This document shows positions 50,201 through 59,681 of a stretch of 64,000 nucleotides of DNA, one piece after another. Position 1 is the first letter of the stretch. Every line of letters begins with the position of its first letter. A program made the position numbers and the translations under genes. Source of the stretch: Variovorax sp. OK212 (lineage in GTDB: Bacteria > Pseudomonadota > Gammaproteobacteria > Burkholderiales > Burkholderiaceae_C); assembly GCF_900112425.1 (NCBI RefSeq), contig NZ_FOLP01000008.1, positions 186,001 through 250,000 on the forward strand, read 5' to 3'. Under the pieces are notes generated by a model. That model saw nothing but the letters and a program-made list of their open reading frames with translations. It made no database searches and was not told the DNA's origin.

Positions 50201-51793
50201 ATGAAGAAGAACCTGTTCCTCGCCGCGATCGCCCTGTGCGCGGCCATGGCCCTGCCGGCCGTGCCGTCCTTCGCCAAGGACGCCAAGGACGCCAAGGACG
50301 ACGTGACCGTGAAGGTCGTCATGCATGCGCCGCTGCGCGTGCTCGACCCCATCTTCACCAACGCCTACATCACCCGCAACCACGGCTACCTGGTGTTCGA
50401 CACGCTGTTCTCGCTCGACAGCGAAGGCAAGCCGCAGCCGCAGATGGTCAACACCTTCAAGCTGTCGCCCGACAAGCTCACCTACACCTTCACGCTGCGC
50501 CCCGGCCTCAAGTTCCATGACGGCTCGCCCGTCACGTCGGACGACGTGATCGCCTCGCTGCAGCGCTGGGCCGCGCGCGACGCCCTGGGCACGCGCCTGA
50601 TGGCCGTCACCGAGAAGATGGCCGCGGTCGACGCCAACACCTTCACGCTGCAGCTGAAGAAGCCGTACGGCCTGGTGCTGGACTCGCTCGCCAAGCCCGG
50701 CTCGCCGGTGCCTTTCATCATGCCCAAGCGCCTGGCCGCGACCTCGCCCAACGAAGCCATCACCGAGATGGTCGGCTCCGGCCCCTACAAGTTCGTGCAG
50801 GCCGACTTCCAGCCGGGCGTGAAGGCCACCTACCTGAAGTTTGCCGACTACGTGCCGCGCAGCGAGCCGGCCAGCAACTTCGCGGGCGGCAAGGTGGTGA
50901 ACATCGACCGCCTCGAGGTGGTCAACATCGCCGACGGCCAGACCGCGGTGAACGCCATGCGCAACGGCGAGATCGACTTCATCGAGAACGTCGCGCCCGA
51001 CCTGCTGTCGCAGTTCGACGGCGTGAAGGGCGTCAGCACCGCGCCCAAGAGCCGCGAGACCAACATGTACACGCTGCGCATGAACTGGATGCAGCCCCCG
51101 TTCGACAACGTGAAGGTGCGCCGCGCCGCCATGGCCGCGCTCTACCAGCTCGACTACCTCGACGCCTCCATCGGCGACCCCAAGCGCTACCGCGTGTGCG
51201 GCGCGGTGCTCACCTGCTCCTCGCCCTACAAGTCGGAAGAGGGCGCCACGCAGATCCACAAGCCCGACCTGGTCAAGGCCAAGCAGATGCTCAAGGAAAG
51301 CGGCTACAAGGGCGAGAAGGTGGTGGTGCTGCACTCGACCGACGTGCGCAGCCTGGTCAACATCGCGCCCATCACCGCGCAGGCGCTGCGCAGCATCGGC
51401 ATGAACGTCGACATGCAGGCCATGGACTTCACCACGCTGCTGGCGCGCCGCACCAAGAAGGACCCGGTCGACAAGGGCGGCTGGAGCATCTTCCAGTCGA
51501 GCATCGTCGTGCTCGACCTGATCAACCCGGTGGTCAACCCCAACCTGGACGGCCGCGGCGAAGTGGGCTACCCCGGCTGGACCAAGGACGACACCATGGA
51601 AGGCCTGCGCGACCAGTTCGCCAGCGAGCCCGACGCCGCCAAGCGCGCGCAGATCGCGCAGGCGATCCAGAAGCGCGCGTACGAGCAGGTGTTCTACGTG
51701 CCGCTGGGCGAAGTCATCGAGTACAAGGCCTTCGACGCGAAGATGGGCAAGCTCGTGGACGCGCAGTTGCCCCTGTTCTGGTCGAGCAAGTGA
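50201..51793 (+). CDS. peptide/nickel-type ABC transporter binding protein (SBP family 5)
   Basis: 530 residues. A signal peptide ends near PSFA, followed by three copies of Ala-Lys-Asp coded by a 9-bp tandem repeat (50273-50299). Family 5 motifs include YLVFDTLFSLDSEGKPQPQM, LRPGLKFHDGSPVTSDDV and VGSGPYKFV. It delivers an oligopeptide-sized or otherwise elongated ligand to the permeases encoded next. Of the same type as the DppA/OppA/GsiB group; ligand unknown. Confidence 0.9.
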   Translation: MKKNLFLAAIALCAAMALPAVPSFAKDAKDAKDDVTVKVVMHAPLRVLDPIFTNAYITRNHGYLVFDTLFSLDSEGKPQPQMVNTFKLSPDKLTYTFTLRPGLKFHDGSPVTSDDVIASLQRWAARDALGTRLMAVTEKMAAVDANTFTLQLKKPYGLVLDSLAKPGSPVPFIMPKRLAATSPNEAITEMVGSGPYKFVQADFQPGVKATYLKFADYVPRSEPASNFAGGKVVNIDRLEVVNIADGQTAVNAMRNGEIDFIENVAPDLLSQFDGVKGVSTAPKSRETNMYTLRMNWMQPPFDNVKVRRAAMAALYQLDYLDASIGDPKRYRVCGAVLTCSSPYKSEEGATQIHKPDLVKAKQMLKESGYKGEKVVVLHSTDVRSLVNIAPITAQALRSIGMNVDMQAMDFTTLLARRTKKDPVDKGGWSIFQSSIVVLDLINPVVNPNLDGRGEVGYPGWTKDDTMEGLRDQFASEPDAAKRAQIAQAIQKRAYEQVFYVPLGEVIEYKAFDAKMGKLVDAQLPLFWSSK

Positions 51794-51794
51794 C

Positions 51795-52736
51795 GTGCTG
51801 AGCCTCGTCTTCAAGCGCCTGCTCGCCGCCGTGCCGGTGGTGCTGATCGTGGCCACGGTGGTGTTCCTGCTGCTGCGCATGGCGCCCGGCGACCCGGCCC
51901 GGGTCATTGCCGGCGACATGGCCAGCGAGGAAACCATCGCGCAGATCCGCGCCAACCTCGGCCTCGACCGGCCGCTGCCCACGCAGTACGCGCTGGCCAT
52001 GGGCGCCCTGGCCAAGGGCGACCTGGGCACCTCGATCGTGTCGAAGCAGCCGGTGTCCGCGCTCATCGGCGCGCGCATCGGCCCCACGGCCGCGCTCGCG
52101 CTCACCTCGCTGCTGCTCACCGTGCTGCTGGCCATTCCGCTGGGCGTGCTGTCGGCGTGGTGGCACCGCCGCGCGTTCGACCGCGTCACCATGGCGCTGA
52201 CCGTGCTCGCGTTTTCGGTGCCCGCCTTCGTGGTGGGCTACGTGCTGATCCTGGTGTTCTCCGTCACGCTCAACTGGTTTCCGGTGCAGGGCTATGCGCC
52301 GCTGGCCGACGGCGTGGGCGGCTTCCTGTACCGGCTGGTGCTGCCCAGCCTCACGCTGGCCACGGTGTTCGTCGCGCTCATCACGCGCATCACGCGCGCC
52401 AGCATGCTCGACGTGCTGGGCGAAGACTTCGTGCGCACCGCGCGCGCCAAGGGCGCGCCCGAGCGCTACGTGCTGTTCCGCCATGCGCTGCGCAACGCGG
52501 CGGCGCCCATCGTCACGGTGGTCGGCGTGGCCGTCACCACGCTCATCAGCGGCGTGGTGGTCACCGAGACCATCTTCAACATTCCCGGCGTGGGCAGCCT
52601 CATCGTCGACGCCGTGCTCGCGCGGGACTACCCGGTGGTGCAGGGAACGATCCTGTTCTTCTCCTTCATCTACGTGTTCGTGAACCTTGCCATCGACCTG
52701 ATCTATGTGCTGCTCGATCCCCGCATCCGCTACTGA
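51795..52736 (+). CDS. DppB-type ABC permease
   Basis: 313 residues with six membrane segments. N-terminal RMAPGDPARVIAGDMASEET and the EAA-type loop EDFVRTARAKGAPERYVLFR are standard for the B-type permease of dipeptide-class importers. The GTG start is one base after the binding-protein stop. Confidence 0.92.
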   Translation: MLSLVFKRLLAAVPVVLIVATVVFLLLRMAPGDPARVIAGDMASEETIAQIRANLGLDRPLPTQYALAMGALAKGDLGTSIVSKQPVSALIGARIGPTAALALTSLLLTVLLAIPLGVLSAWWHRRAFDRVTMALTVLAFSVPAFVVGYVLILVFSVTLNWFPVQGYAPLADGVGGFLYRLVLPSLTLATVFVALITRITRASMLDVLGEDFVRTARAKGAPERYVLFRHALRNAAAPIVTVVGVAVTTLISGVVVTETIFNIPGVGSLIVDAVLARDYPVVQGTILFFSFIYVFVNLAIDLIYVLLDPRIRY

Positions 52737-52748
52737 CACGGAACGACC

Positions 52749-53648
52749 ATGCCAGCCGCTGTGACGAATCCTCCTTCAACTTCATCCCCGACGCGCGCGC
52801 CTTCCCGGCTGCGCGCCGCGGCCTCCGTGCTGCTGCACGACCGCGTCATGCTGGTGTCGCTGCTCCTGCTGCTGCTGCTCATCGCGGTGTCGGTGTTCGC
52901 GCCGCTGCTGGCCTCGCAGGACCCGGCGGCCATCGCGCCGCGCGAGCGGCTGCAGGGCGCATCGGCCGCGCACTGGCTCGGCACCGACTCGCTCGGGCGC
53001 GACCTGTTCTCGCGCATCCTCCACGGCGGCCGGCTGTCGATCTCGCTGGCCTTGCTGGTCAGCGTGAGCTCGGTGGTGGTGGGCCTGCTGTTCGGCATCG
53101 TGGCGGGCTACTTCCGCCGGCTCGACTCCTTCATCATGCGGCTCATGGACGGCATCATGGCCATTCCGGGCCTGCTGCTGGCCATTGCCATGGTGGCGCT
53201 GGGCGGCGCGCAGATCTCGACCATGGTGCTGGCCATCGCCATCCCCGAGGTGCCGCGCATCGCGCGCCTGGTGCGCAGCGTGGTGCTGTCGGTGCGTGAA
53301 GAGCCGTACGTCGAGGCCTCCTTCGGCATGGGCTCGTCGACCCTGCGCGTGCTCACCTGGCACATCCTGCCGAGCACCATCAACCCGCTGGTGGTGCAGG
53401 CCACCTTCGTGTGCGCCGCGGCCATCCTCACCGAGGCAGTGCTGGGCTTCCTGGGCCTGGGCTTCCCGCCCGAGGTGCCGAGCCTGGGCAGCATCATTGC
53501 CGAGGGCCGGCCGTACTTCCAGCGCGCGCCCTGGATCATCCTGTTTCCCGGCGCTTTTCTCGCGCTGCTGATCCTGGCCATCAACATGTTCGGCGACGCC
53601 CTGCGCGACCGGCTCGACCCGCGCCTCGCGCGCAAAGGCAGGAACTGA
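52749..53648 (+). CDS. DppC-type ABC permease
   Basis: 299 residues. HWLGTDSLGRDLFSRILHGG is the diagnostic DppC motif and VRSVVLSVREEPYVEASFGM the EAA loop contacting the ATPase. Six membrane segments. Its last base is shared with the ATG of the ATPase gene. Confidence 0.92.
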   Translation: MPAAVTNPPSTSSPTRAPSRLRAAASVLLHDRVMLVSLLLLLLLIAVSVFAPLLASQDPAAIAPRERLQGASAAHWLGTDSLGRDLFSRILHGGRLSISLALLVSVSSVVVGLLFGIVAGYFRRLDSFIMRLMDGIMAIPGLLLAIAMVALGGAQISTMVLAIAIPEVPRIARLVRSVVLSVREEPYVEASFGMGSSTLRVLTWHILPSTINPLVVQATFVCAAAILTEAVLGFLGLGFPPEVPSLGSIIAEGRPYFQRAPWIILFPGAFLALLILAINMFGDALRDRLDPRLARKGRN

Positions 53649-55312
53649 TGCCGACCCACACCCCCCACCCTTGCGCGTCCCCGCTCGCGCCCATCCTCGA
53701 GGTGCGCAACCTGCACGTGCGCCTGCCCGGCACCAGCGACCGCGTGTACGCGGCGCAGGACATCAGCCTCACGGTGGCGCGCAAGGAAATCGTCTGCATC
53801 GTCGGGGAGTCCGGCTCGGGCAAGTCGGTGACCGCGGGCGCCGTGATGGGCCTGCTGCCCAAGGACGTGCTCACGCTCGAAAGCGGGCAGATCCTGCTCG
53901 AAGGCAAGGACATCACGCACACCTCGCGCGCCGGCTTGCGCGCGCTGCGCGGCGACCGCATGGCCATGATCTTCCAGGAGCCCATGACCGCGCTGAACCC
54001 GCTGATGCGCGTGGGCGACCAGATTGCCGAGGTCTTCGAGTTCCACGACGCCTCGCTCAATGCGGCCGAGGTCGCCAGGCGCGTGCTCGCGCTGCTGGTC
54101 GACGTGAAGCTGCCCTCGCCCGAGACGCTGCGCAGCGCCTTTCCGCACCAGCTCTCCGGCGGGCAGCGCCAGCGCGTGATGATCGCGATGGCACTGGCCA
54201 TGAAGCCCGCGCTGATCATTGCCGACGAGCCCACCACCGCGCTCGACGTGACCTCGCAGGCGCAGGTGCTGCGCCTGCTGAACGAGCTGCGCGACAAGCA
54301 CGACAACGGCGTTCTCTTCATCACGCACGACTTCGACGTGGTCGCCGAGATTGCCGACCGCGTGATCGTCATGCAGCGCGGCCGAATCATCGAAAGCGGC
54401 ACGGTCGAAGAGGTGCTGCGCAACCCGCAGCAGCCGTACACGCGCAAGCTGCTGGCGGCGGTGCCGCGCGGCGAGTTCGGCGCCGACGCGCATGAAAAAG
54501 GTGGCGACACCGTGCTCGAGGTGAAGAACCTCGCGCTGCGCTACGAAACCGCGAGCTTCTTCGCCTCGCGCCGGCGCGTGGTGAACGCGCTCGACGGCGT
54601 GTCGCTGTCGCTGGCGCGCGGCGAGACGCTGGGCGTGGTGGGCGAGTCGGGCTCCGGCAAGACCACGCTGGGCCGCTGCCTGGCGCACATGGCCGCGCCC
54701 ACCGGCGGGCAGGTGCTGCTCGACGGCATCGACGTGACGCACCTGTCGCGCTCGCAGTGGCGTGCCCATTGCAAGCGCGTGCAGATGATCTTCCAGGACC
54801 CGTTCCGCTCGTTCAACCCGCGCATGAAGATCGGCAGCTCGCTGGCCGAAGGCCCGATGAACTACGGCGAGACGCGCGCCGAGGTCGAGGCGCGCATGCT
54901 GCGCATGCTCGCGCTGGTGCAGCTCGACGCGAGCGCGCTGCAGCGCTTTCCGCACGAGTTCTCGGGCGGGCAGCGCCAGCGCCTGTCGATTGCGCGCGCG
55001 CTGATGATGGAGCCCGAGGTGCTGATCGCCGACGAGGCCGTGTCGGCGCTCGACGTGTCGGTGCAGGCGCAGATCCTCGACCTGCTGGAAGAGATCCGCG
55101 CGCGGCTCGGCCTGAGCATCGTCTTCATCACGCACGACCTGCGCGTGGCCGCGCGCCTGTGCCACCGCATCGCGGTGATGCAGCGCGGCAAGGTGGTCGA
55201 GCTGGGCACGGCCAGGCAGGTGTTCGAACAGCCCTCGGCCGCCTACACGCGCGAACTGCTGTCGGCCATTCCGGGGCAGAACCCTCGGATGGCCGAGGAG
55301 GCACTGGCATGA
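53648..55312 (+). CDS. fused DppD/DppF-type ABC ATPase
   Basis: 554 residues with two complete nucleotide-binding domains in one chain. Domain 1: GESGSGKSVTAG, LSGGQRQRVMI, LIIADEPTTALD. Domain 2: GESGSGKTTLGR, FSGGQRQRLSI, VLIADEAVSALD. This is the GsiA-like arrangement in which one protein supplies both ATP sites. The ATGA overlap couples it to the dehydrogenase. Confidence 0.93.
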   Translation: MPTHTPHPCASPLAPILEVRNLHVRLPGTSDRVYAAQDISLTVARKEIVCIVGESGSGKSVTAGAVMGLLPKDVLTLESGQILLEGKDITHTSRAGLRALRGDRMAMIFQEPMTALNPLMRVGDQIAEVFEFHDASLNAAEVARRVLALLVDVKLPSPETLRSAFPHQLSGGQRQRVMIAMALAMKPALIIADEPTTALDVTSQAQVLRLLNELRDKHDNGVLFITHDFDVVAEIADRVIVMQRGRIIESGTVEEVLRNPQQPYTRKLLAAVPRGEFGADAHEKGGDTVLEVKNLALRYETASFFASRRRVVNALDGVSLSLARGETLGVVGESGSGKTTLGRCLAHMAAPTGGQVLLDGIDVTHLSRSQWRAHCKRVQMIFQDPFRSFNPRMKIGSSLAEGPMNYGETRAEVEARMLRMLALVQLDASALQRFPHEFSGGQRQRLSIARALMMEPEVLIADEAVSALDVSVQAQILDLLEEIRARLGLSIVFITHDLRVAARLCHRIAVMQRGKVVELGTARQVFEQPSAAYTRELLSAIPGQNPRMAEEALA

Positions 55313-56235
55313 CGCGCGTCGCATTGATCAGCCAGTCGGCCAACCTCGCCTACTTTGCGCCGCTGGTGCGGGCCGCCGCGCCCGAGCTCGACGTGGTGGT
55401 GTGGCCCGACCCGGCCTTTCGCGAGGCCGAAGTCGCCATGTGCTGGAACGCGCCGCCCGGCGTGTACGCGCAGATGCCCGGGCTGCGGCTGGTGCACAGC
55501 ATCGCGGCCGGTGTCGACAACGTGGTGGCCGGGCAGGACCTGCGCGGCCTGCCGGTGTGCCGCGTGGTCGACCCCAAGCTGGCCGACGGCATGGTGCAGT
55601 ACGTGCTGTGGTCGGTGCTGCACTTTCACCGCAGGCTCGACGTGGCCATGGCCAACCAGCGCAACCGCGTCTGGCAGCGGCCGCTGCAGACGCCGGCCGG
55701 CGAATGCCGCGTCGGCCTCATGGGGCTCGGCAAGCTCGGCGGCGCCATTGCGCGCAGCCTGCTCGGCCTGGGCTACGCCGTGAACGGCTGGTCGCGCACC
55801 GCGCACGACATCGAGGGCCTCACGGTGTTCAGCGGCCCCGCCTCGTTCGACGCCTTCCTGGCCAGCACCGACGTGCTCGTGTGCGTGCTGCCGCTGACCG
55901 ACGCCACGCGCGGCATTCTCGGCAAGCGCACCTTCGACGCCTTGCCGCGCGGCGCGGCCATCGTCAACTGCGGCCGTGGCGAGCACCTGGTGGCGCCCGA
56001 CCTGCTGGCCGCGCTCGACAGCGGCCAGCTGCGCGGCGCCGTGCTCGACGTGTTCGCGAGCGAGCCGCTGCCGCAGGACGACCCGCTGTGGCAGGCGCCC
56101 GGCGTCATCGTCACGCCGCACATGGCGACCATGGCCTCGTCCGCCGTGGTGGCGCAGCAGGTGGCCGACAACGTGCGCCGGCTCGAAGCCGGCCAGCCTC
56201 TTCACAACGTGGTCGACATGAGCCGCGGCTACTGA
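55309..56235 (+). CDS. D-2-hydroxyacid dehydrogenase, GhrA-like
   Basis: 308 residues. NAD(P) fold VGLMGLGKLGGAIARSLLG; catalytic Arg in VNCGRGEHL, Glu near FASEPLPQDDP and His in VTPHMATM. Resembles glyoxylate/hydroxypyruvate reductase A. With the divergent glyoxylate-type aminotransferase it suggests that a 2-oxo acid such as glyoxylate arises in this pathway (inference). Overlaps the ATPase gene by 4 bases. Confidence 0.87.
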   Translation: MTRVALISQSANLAYFAPLVRAAAPELDVVVWPDPAFREAEVAMCWNAPPGVYAQMPGLRLVHSIAAGVDNVVAGQDLRGLPVCRVVDPKLADGMVQYVLWSVLHFHRRLDVAMANQRNRVWQRPLQTPAGECRVGLMGLGKLGGAIARSLLGLGYAVNGWSRTAHDIEGLTVFSGPASFDAFLASTDVLVCVLPLTDATRGILGKRTFDALPRGAAIVNCGRGEHLVAPDLLAALDSGQLRGAVLDVFASEPLPQDDPLWQAPGVIVTPHMATMASSAVVAQQVADNVRRLEAGQPLHNVVDMSRGY

Positions 56236-56274
56236 ACCCCTTCATCTTTCCCCCCTGATTCCGCTGGAGAACCC

Positions 56275-57270
56275 ATGAGTTTCGAAGACCCCGCCATTTC
56301 CGTTCCCATTCCGACCCGGTCCACGCTGGACCCGCAGGTCGAGCAGTTCGTGCGCGCCATGGACGCCGACGCGGGCAAGTTCGGCCGCCGCGAGACGCTG
56401 TCGATCGCGCAGGCGCGCGACATTGCCGAGACCGTGCGCAAGCGCTGGGTCGTCGGCGGCCCCGAGATGGCCCGCAGCGTGGAGCACACCGTGCCCACGC
56501 GCCACGGCGACGTGCGCGTGCGCGCCCATTACCCGGTGCAGCGTGCCTTGCCCGGCGTGTTCGTCTACCTGCACGGCGGCGGTTTCGTGCTCGGCAGCCT
56601 CGACACGCACGACCGCGTGATGCGCGAGTACGCGCAGCGCGCGGGCATCGTGGTCATCGGCGTGCACTACACGCGCGCGCCCGACGCCAAGTTCCCGCGC
56701 CCCATGCAGGAGTGCGCCGACGTGCTGCGCTGGGTGGCCGCCAACGGCGCGCTGCTCGACGTCGATGCGGCGAAGCTCTTCGTGGGCGGCGACTCGGCCG
56801 GCGCCAACTTCTCGATGGGCGCGAGCCTCGAGTTGCGCGACTGCGGCGAGAAGATATTGCAGGGCATCGTGCTGAACTACGGCAGCGTCAGCAGCAACCT
56901 GTACCGCAACTCGGTCATCCAGTACGGCGGCGGCGACTACGGCCTCTCGCTCATGAGCATGATGTGGTTCCGCGCCATGCACGTGGCCACCGGCGCCGAC
57001 CTGACCGACCCGCGCGTGGACATCCTGCGCGCCGACCTGCGCAGCCTGCCGCCCACGTGGATGGTGGTGGCCGAATGCGACCCGGTGCACGACGACATGG
57101 TCGAGCTCGGCGAGATGATGCGCGCGGCGGGCAACGACGTGCGCATGAAGGTCTACCCCGGCGCCGCCCACAGCTTCCTGGAGGCCGTGTCCATCTCCGA
57201 CCTGGCGGTCGAGGCCTTCGAGGACACGGCACGCTGGCTGCGCGAGCGCTCGGCCGTCGTCGCGAACTGA
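56275..57270 (+). CDS. alpha/beta hydrolase, hormone-sensitive-lipase type
   Basis: 331 residues. YLHGGGFVLGSLDTHDR is the oxyanion HGGG motif. FVGGDSAGANFSMG has the nucleophilic Ser, ECDPVHDD the Asp, and GAAHSFLE the His. Cytoplasmic carboxylesterase acting on short-chain esters. GGAGAAC precedes the ATG. It may cleave an ester in the imported substrate after or before the amidase. Confidence 0.88.
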   Translation: MSFEDPAISVPIPTRSTLDPQVEQFVRAMDADAGKFGRRETLSIAQARDIAETVRKRWVVGGPEMARSVEHTVPTRHGDVRVRAHYPVQRALPGVFVYLHGGGFVLGSLDTHDRVMREYAQRAGIVVIGVHYTRAPDAKFPRPMQECADVLRWVAANGALLDVDAAKLFVGGDSAGANFSMGASLELRDCGEKILQGIVLNYGSVSSNLYRNSVIQYGGGDYGLSLMSMMWFRAMHVATGADLTDPRVDILRADLRSLPPTWMVVAECDPVHDDMVELGEMMRAAGNDVRMKVYPGAAHSFLEAVSISDLAVEAFEDTARWLRERSAVVAN

Positions 57271-57279
57271 GGCCGCGCC

Positions 57280-57960
57280 ATGTTCGTACAACCGGCCTAC
57301 GCCGAGAAAGACATTGCCGCGCTGCACGCGGGCATGCGCGCCTGGAGCTTCGCCACGCTGGTCACGCAGGGCCCGAGCGGCATCCAGTCGTCGCTGCTGC
57401 CCTTCCTGGTCGACACTGAGACCACCGCGGCCGCCCCGTTCGGCACGCTCGTCACGCACCTGCCGCGCCACGACCCGCTGTACCAGGACCTGCTGGTGGC
57501 CGCCGAGGTGCTGGTGATCTTCCAGGGCCCGCATGCCTTCATTTCACCGAGCTGGTACCGCAACCAGATGACCTTTCCGACCTGGAACTACACGCTGGTG
57601 CAGGCGCGCGGCAAGCCGATCGTGAGCGAGGACGAAGACAAGGTCATGCAGGTGCTGCGCCGCACCGTGGCGCACTACGACACGCCGCTGGGCGGCAGCT
57701 GGGACTTCGGGGAGATTCCCATGTCGCATACCGGCTCTCGGCTGCGGGTCATTGCCACGCTGGAGATTCCGATCGTTTCGCTCACCGGGAAAATGAAGCT
57801 CAACCAGGACAAGTCGGTCGAAGACCGCCTCGGCGTCATTGCCGCGCTCGAAGCGCAGGGCGATGCGCAGAGCCTGGAAATGGCCGGCCTGATCCGCACG
57901 CAGAGCGACATGCGCGAAGCGCTCGCAGCCCCCTCGTTGTCTTTGGAAAGCACGTCATGA
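57280..57960 (+). CDS. PaiB-like FMN-binding split-barrel protein
   Basis: 226 residues. ISPSWYRNQMTFPTWNYTLV is the family signature, and MFVQPAYAEKDIAALHAGMR the start. Members are annotated as FMN-binding negative transcriptional regulators after Bacillus PaiB, but a flavin-dependent redox role is equally possible. Its position inside a catabolic operon, overlapping the aldolase start by 4 bases, favours an enzymatic role here. Confidence 0.85.
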   Translation: MFVQPAYAEKDIAALHAGMRAWSFATLVTQGPSGIQSSLLPFLVDTETTAAAPFGTLVTHLPRHDPLYQDLLVAAEVLVIFQGPHAFISPSWYRNQMTFPTWNYTLVQARGKPIVSEDEDKVMQVLRRTVAHYDTPLGGSWDFGEIPMSHTGSRLRVIATLEIPIVSLTGKMKLNQDKSVEDRLGVIAALEAQGDAQSLEMAGLIRTQSDMREALAAPSLSLESTS

Positions 57961-58730
57961 ACCTTGCCGACATTCCCCTTCAGGGCGCCACCGATGCCGC
58001 GGCCCCGGCCGGGGCCGAACCCACCGAAGCCCAGGTGCGCGAAGACCTCGCCGCGCTCTACCGGCTCATCGCGCATTTCAGGATGACCGACCTGATCGAC
58101 ACGCACATCAGCGCGCGCGTGCCCGGGCCGGAGAACCACTTTCTCATCAACCGCTACGGCGTGCTCTTTCACGAGATGCGCCCGCAGGACCTGGTGAAGA
58201 TCGACATGGATGGCAAGCCCGTGGACCCCGGCGACCCCGAGACCACGAACCGCGTGAACGCGGCCGGCTTCACCATCCACTCGGCCGTGCACATGGCGCG
58301 CCACGACCTGGCCTGCGTCATTCACACGCACACGGCCGACGGCATCGCGGTGGCCTGCCGCGCCAAGGGGCTGCTGCCGATCACGCAGCATGCGCTGCGT
58401 TTCTACAACCGGCTGGGCTATCACGACTACGAAGGCATTGCCGTCGACCTGCAGGAGCGCGAGCGGCTGGTGGCCGACCTGGGCCCGCACAAGGCCATGG
58501 TGCTGCGCAACCACGGCCTGCTGGCCGCGGGCACGACCATTCCCGAAGCCTTCGTGAACATCTACTTTCTGGAGCGTGCGTGCCAGGCGCAGATCAAGGC
58601 GACCTCGGGCGGGGACGAACTGGTCTATCCGTCGGCAGAAGTGTGCGAGCGCACCGCGCGCCAGTTCGAGCGGCCCACGGCCATGGCGTATTGCAACCGC
58701 GTATGGGCGGCGGCGTTGCGCCTGCTCTGA
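57957..58730 (+). CDS. class II aldolase/adducin family protein
   Basis: 257 residues. Zinc His pair in CVIHTHTADGIAVAC and a later His in VLRNHGLLAAG; DLIDTHISARVPGPENHFLI is the conserved start. Relatives act on phosphorylated sugars or on 2-oxo/hydroxy acids, and some Comamonadaceae members occur in aromatic or amide degradation clusters without a known aldol. Last gene of the plus-strand run, convergent with the IclR gene 19 bases on. Confidence 0.86.
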   Translation: MNLADIPLQGATDAAAPAGAEPTEAQVREDLAALYRLIAHFRMTDLIDTHISARVPGPENHFLINRYGVLFHEMRPQDLVKIDMDGKPVDPGDPETTNRVNAAGFTIHSAVHMARHDLACVIHTHTADGIAVACRAKGLLPITQHALRFYNRLGYHDYEGIAVDLQERERLVADLGPHKAMVLRNHGLLAAGTTIPEAFVNIYFLERACQAQIKATSGGDELVYPSAEVCERTARQFERPTAMAYCNRVWAAALRLL

Positions 58731-58749
58731 GGCAGGCGCAGAAGAACGT

Positions 58750-59526
58750 TCAGGACAACCCGGCCTTGCCGCTCAGCGCCTTGGTGGCGCTCATCAGCAT
58801 CGGCGCGAAGCGCTTGGCGAAGGCGTCGGCGCTCCAGTCGGCCAGCGAGCCCGAGATGTCGATGGCGGCGATCGGGCGGTTCTCGTTGTCGAGCACCGCG
58901 CTGGCCAGGCTGATCTCGCCGAGCATGCTTTCCTCCGACGCGATGGCGTAGCCGTCGGCCGCGCTCTGCGCGATCATTTCGCGGATCTGCGCGTGGTCCG
59001 TCACGGTGCGCGATGTGAGCGGCGTGGCGCTCGAGCGCGCGAGGATGCCGTCGACCTCCTCGGCGGGCAGGTGCGACATGATCGAACGGCCGCTGGCCGT
59101 GTGGATGGTCGCGAGCCGCCGGCCGATCAGCGTGGTGGTGTAGGTCTGGCGCTTGGTCTGGCGGCGCAGCGCAAAGATGATCGTGAGGTCGTCGAACAGG
59201 CTCAGCTCCACGCGCTCGCCCGATTCGCGCTGCACGTCGACGATGAGCGGCGTGGCGCGCTCCAGCAGCGGCACGCTGCGCAGGTAGTCGAAGGTGCGCT
59301 CCAGAATCTTCTTGCCGAGCACGAAGCCGCGCCCGTTGATGCCGCGCTCCAGGTAGCCCAGCGTCACCAGCGTGTAGGCCATGCGCTGCGCGGCGCTGCG
59401 GTCCATCTCGCAGAACTCGGCAATGTCGTTGAGGCTGAGCGGCGCCGGATGGTCGGCGAAGCATTCGAGCACCTTCATGCCCTTGGCCAGGGACTGGATG
59501 TAGAGCGTGTCGGGGCGAGCGGTCAT
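58750..59526 (-). CDS. IclR-family transcriptional regulator
   Basis: 258 residues. Winged HTH YIQSLAKGMKVLECFADHPA with SLNDIAEFCEMDRSAAQRMA; effector domain GRSIMSHLPAEEVDGILARS and GYAIASEESMLGEISLASAV. ATG 59526 is favoured because the family core begins soon after; the longer frame to 59583 adds an atypical segment and neither start has a clear ribosome site. Words in its upstream DNA recur in the 48440-48710 control region, so it may govern the whole catabolic region. Confidence 0.87.
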   Translation of the reverse strand: MTARPDTLYIQSLAKGMKVLECFADHPAPLSLNDIAEFCEMDRSAAQRMAYTLVTLGYLERGINGRGFVLGKKILERTFDYLRSVPLLERATPLIVDVQRESGERVELSLFDDLTIIFALRRQTKRQTYTTTLIGRRLATIHTASGRSIMSHLPAEEVDGILARSSATPLTSRTVTDHAQIREMIAQSAADGYAIASEESMLGEISLASAVLDNENRPIAAIDISGSLADWSADAFAKRFAPMLMSATKALSGKAGLS

Positions 59527-59585
59527 GCGGTGGAAATGCGCCGGGGCGCTGTAGGGCGGAGCGAAGGCCAGAGGATAGCGCATGG

Positions 59586-59602
59586 GTATCGCATCGCAAT
59601 GC
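59586..59602 (-). promoter_or_regulatory. candidate operator upstream of the IclR gene
   Basis: Contains GTATCGC (59586) running into ATCGCAATGC (59593). Both words occur in the divergent control region at 48545 and 48676. It lies about 60 bases before the preferred IclR start. Confidence 0.4.
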
Positions 59603-59681
59603 TTTGAGTGTGATTAACGATATGCACCCGCGTCGACTTTCCGGCTCGCCCACCCCTGAGGCTTCGCGCCTGTGTGCGGTC